Shown here piece by piece: positions 5,689 through 6,126 of a stretch of 6,126 bases of DNA. Position numbers and translations under genes: made by a program. Under the pieces are notes generated by a model that had not been told where the DNA came from, ran no database searches, and saw only the letters and a program-made list of their open reading frames with translations. The first letter of the stretch is position 1. Every line of letters starts with the position of its first letter. This DNA comes from CAYSNP01 sp964432485. Lineage in GTDB: Bacteria; Bacillota; Clostridia; Christensenellales; DTU072. The stretch is taken from positions 1 through 6,126 of the forward strand of contig CAYSNP010000065.1 of the NCBI GenBank assembly GCA_964432485.1, in the 5' to 3' direction.

Positions 5689-5819
5689 TTGCCCTGAAGG
5701 GCAAAGTACCGCCTGTCGGCGGCATTATGTACATTGCTACGCAATGCATTATGTACCACCTGACGGTGGCATTATGTATCAATGCTGGCGCATTGACATT
5801 ATGTATTGCCTAGCGGCAA
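5689..5819. repeat. Hairpin array with CATTATGTA linkers (six hairpins)
   Basis: Six perfect stem-loops occur in a row: TTGCCC-TGAA-GGGCAA (5689-5704), CCGCCTGTCGGCGG (5709-5722), CATTGC-TAC-GCAATG (5732-5746), CCACCTGACGGTGG (5756-5769), CAATGC-TGGC-GCATTG (5780-5795) and TTGCC-TAGC-GGCAA (5806-5819, or 5806-5810 with 5815-5819). From the second onward they are joined by CATTATGTA (5723-5731, 5747-5755, then with one extra base at 5770-5779 and 5796-5805). Linkers are nearly constant while the stems are unrelated to one another. Nothing suggests a protein here; the small open frames run through the palindromes. Confidence 0.88.
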
Positions 5820-5897
5820 CATTGTATTTAGTATTGACTTGTATGTAAAGTTAAGAATTGCTAGCATAAGCCTAGCCTCAAAGCCCCACCTTAATCA
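5819..5897. repeat. Conserved ~78-nt repeat module, right copy
   Basis: This is the counterpart of 307-385, sharing GTTAAGAATTGCTA, TAAGCCTAGCC-like and CAAAGCCCCACCTTAA blocks. It joins the CATTATGTA array on its left to a YATTTCAY array on its right, whereas the left copy joins a degenerate hairpin to an ATC array. The module is therefore constant while its flanking hairpin cassettes change. Confidence 0.7.
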
Positions 5898-5964
5898 TTT
5901 GCGGGACGCAAATGTATTTCACCATTTACACAGTAAATGCATTTCATCACGCTTTAGCGTGTAT
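5883..5964. repeat. Hairpin array with YATTTCAY linkers, copy 3 (one unit missing)
   Basis: The anchor GCCCCACCTTAA (5883-5894) is followed by the CATTTGCG hairpin (5896-5914), the CATTTAC hairpin (5923-5939, loop ACA rather than GCA) and the CACGC-TTTA-GCGTG hairpin (5948-5961), then TAT. The CACTTGC/GCAAGTG hairpin of copies 1 and 2 is absent together with one linker, exactly 28 nt, leaving a correct 8-nt linker. The change is therefore a clean unit gain or loss. Confidence 0.9.
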
Positions 5965-5970
5965 CGTGGT

Positions 5971-6047
5971 CCTGGATTGCTTCGGCACTTTTGTGCCTCG
6001 CAATGACTTTTAGTTCGTCTTTGCGAGCGGATGCGAAGCAATCCAGG
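5971..6047. repeat. Palindromic dispersed repeat, copy D
   Basis: The element has perfect 14-bp terminal inverted repeats, CCTGGATTGCTTCG (5971-5984) and CGAAGCAATCCAGG (6034-6047). It has the same internal GGCAC-TTTT-GTGCC hairpin as copy A and a CTCGCAATGAC segment that faces GTCTTTGCGAG in the right half. Its outermost arm pair (CC...GG) differs from copy A (TC...GA), and both are complementary, so the arm ends have changed together. Confidence 0.8.
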
Positions 6048-6067
6048 CTCCAGAGGGTTGCTCCAGA

Positions 6068-6126
6068 GCCTCACCTTAATCATTTGCGGGACGCAAATGT
6101 ATTTCACCATTTACACAGTAAATGCA
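6068..6126. repeat. Hairpin array with YATTTCAY linkers, copy 4 (cut by the window end)
   Basis: The anchor variant GCCTCACCTTAA (6068-6079) is followed by the CATTTGCG hairpin (6081-6099), a TATTTCAC linker and the CATTTAC-ACA-GTAAATG hairpin (6108-6124). The window ends two bases into the next linker, so the number of units is unknown. The ACA loop is shared with copy 3 and not with copies 1 and 2, so right-side copies resemble each other more. Confidence 0.85.

Noticed and set aside
5607..6110. Small open frames at 5607-5813, 5806-6006 and 5919-6110
   Set aside because: They are translations of the right-hand repeats; the first also begins in the operon promoter. Their peptides mirror those from the left flank, as expected for repeat DNA.
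177..6126. CRISPR array
   Set aside because: The constant parts are only 3-9 nt, and the variable parts are short self-complementary hairpins rather than spacers of uniform length. No cas gene is present.

Overview
The window looks like an accessory locus from a low-GC Gram-positive bacterium, probably an uncultured member of the Clostridia. The evidence is a consensus sigma-A type promoter, a cyclic-di-GMP-I (GEMM-I) class riboswitch followed by an intrinsic terminator, AAGG-type ribosome binding sites, and exported proteins whose N-termini resemble SipW-dependent matrix proteins (TasA/camelysin type). The genus cannot be read from the sequence.

Layout: positions 1-50 may hold the last 15 codons of a plus-strand gene. 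Positions 51-737 are non-coding and built from dispersed repeats: palindromic elements with the core GTCTTTGCGAGCGGAAGCGAAGCAATCC, and arrays of short perfect hairpins joined by fixed linkers. Positions 740-5413 carry one minus-strand operon of three tightly packed genes (233, 242 and 1079 aa). Positions 5414-5613 are its control region: a perfect TTGACA / TATAAT promoter, a roughly 160-nt leader with a c-di-GMP-I aptamer, and a terminator hairpin ending in seven U residues. Positions 5640-6126 return to the same repeats, including two more copies of the main hairpin array and one of a different type.

How it fits together: all three proteins begin with one hydrophobic segment followed by an aromatic motif (YAWFA, YAWFA, FGYFS), and all look like beta-rich extracellular proteins. 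The third is very large and has a GLUG-like region suggesting a beta-helix. The simplest model is a surface or matrix (fibre, adhesin) operon whose transcription is set by intracellular c-di-GMP at the leader terminator. The terminator's 5' arm shares two C residues with the closing helix of the aptamer, so bound ligand should oppose termination (an ON switch). That is an inference. No signal peptidase, sortase motif or c-di-GMP enzyme lies in the window.

The most unusual material is the repeat DNA. Five copies of a GCC(C/T)CACCTTAA anchor are each followed at once by a hairpin array. Linkers are constant within an array (YATTTCAY, CATTATGTA or ATC) while stem sequences differ but stay self-complementary. 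Copies differ by exact gain or loss of one hairpin-plus-linker unit.
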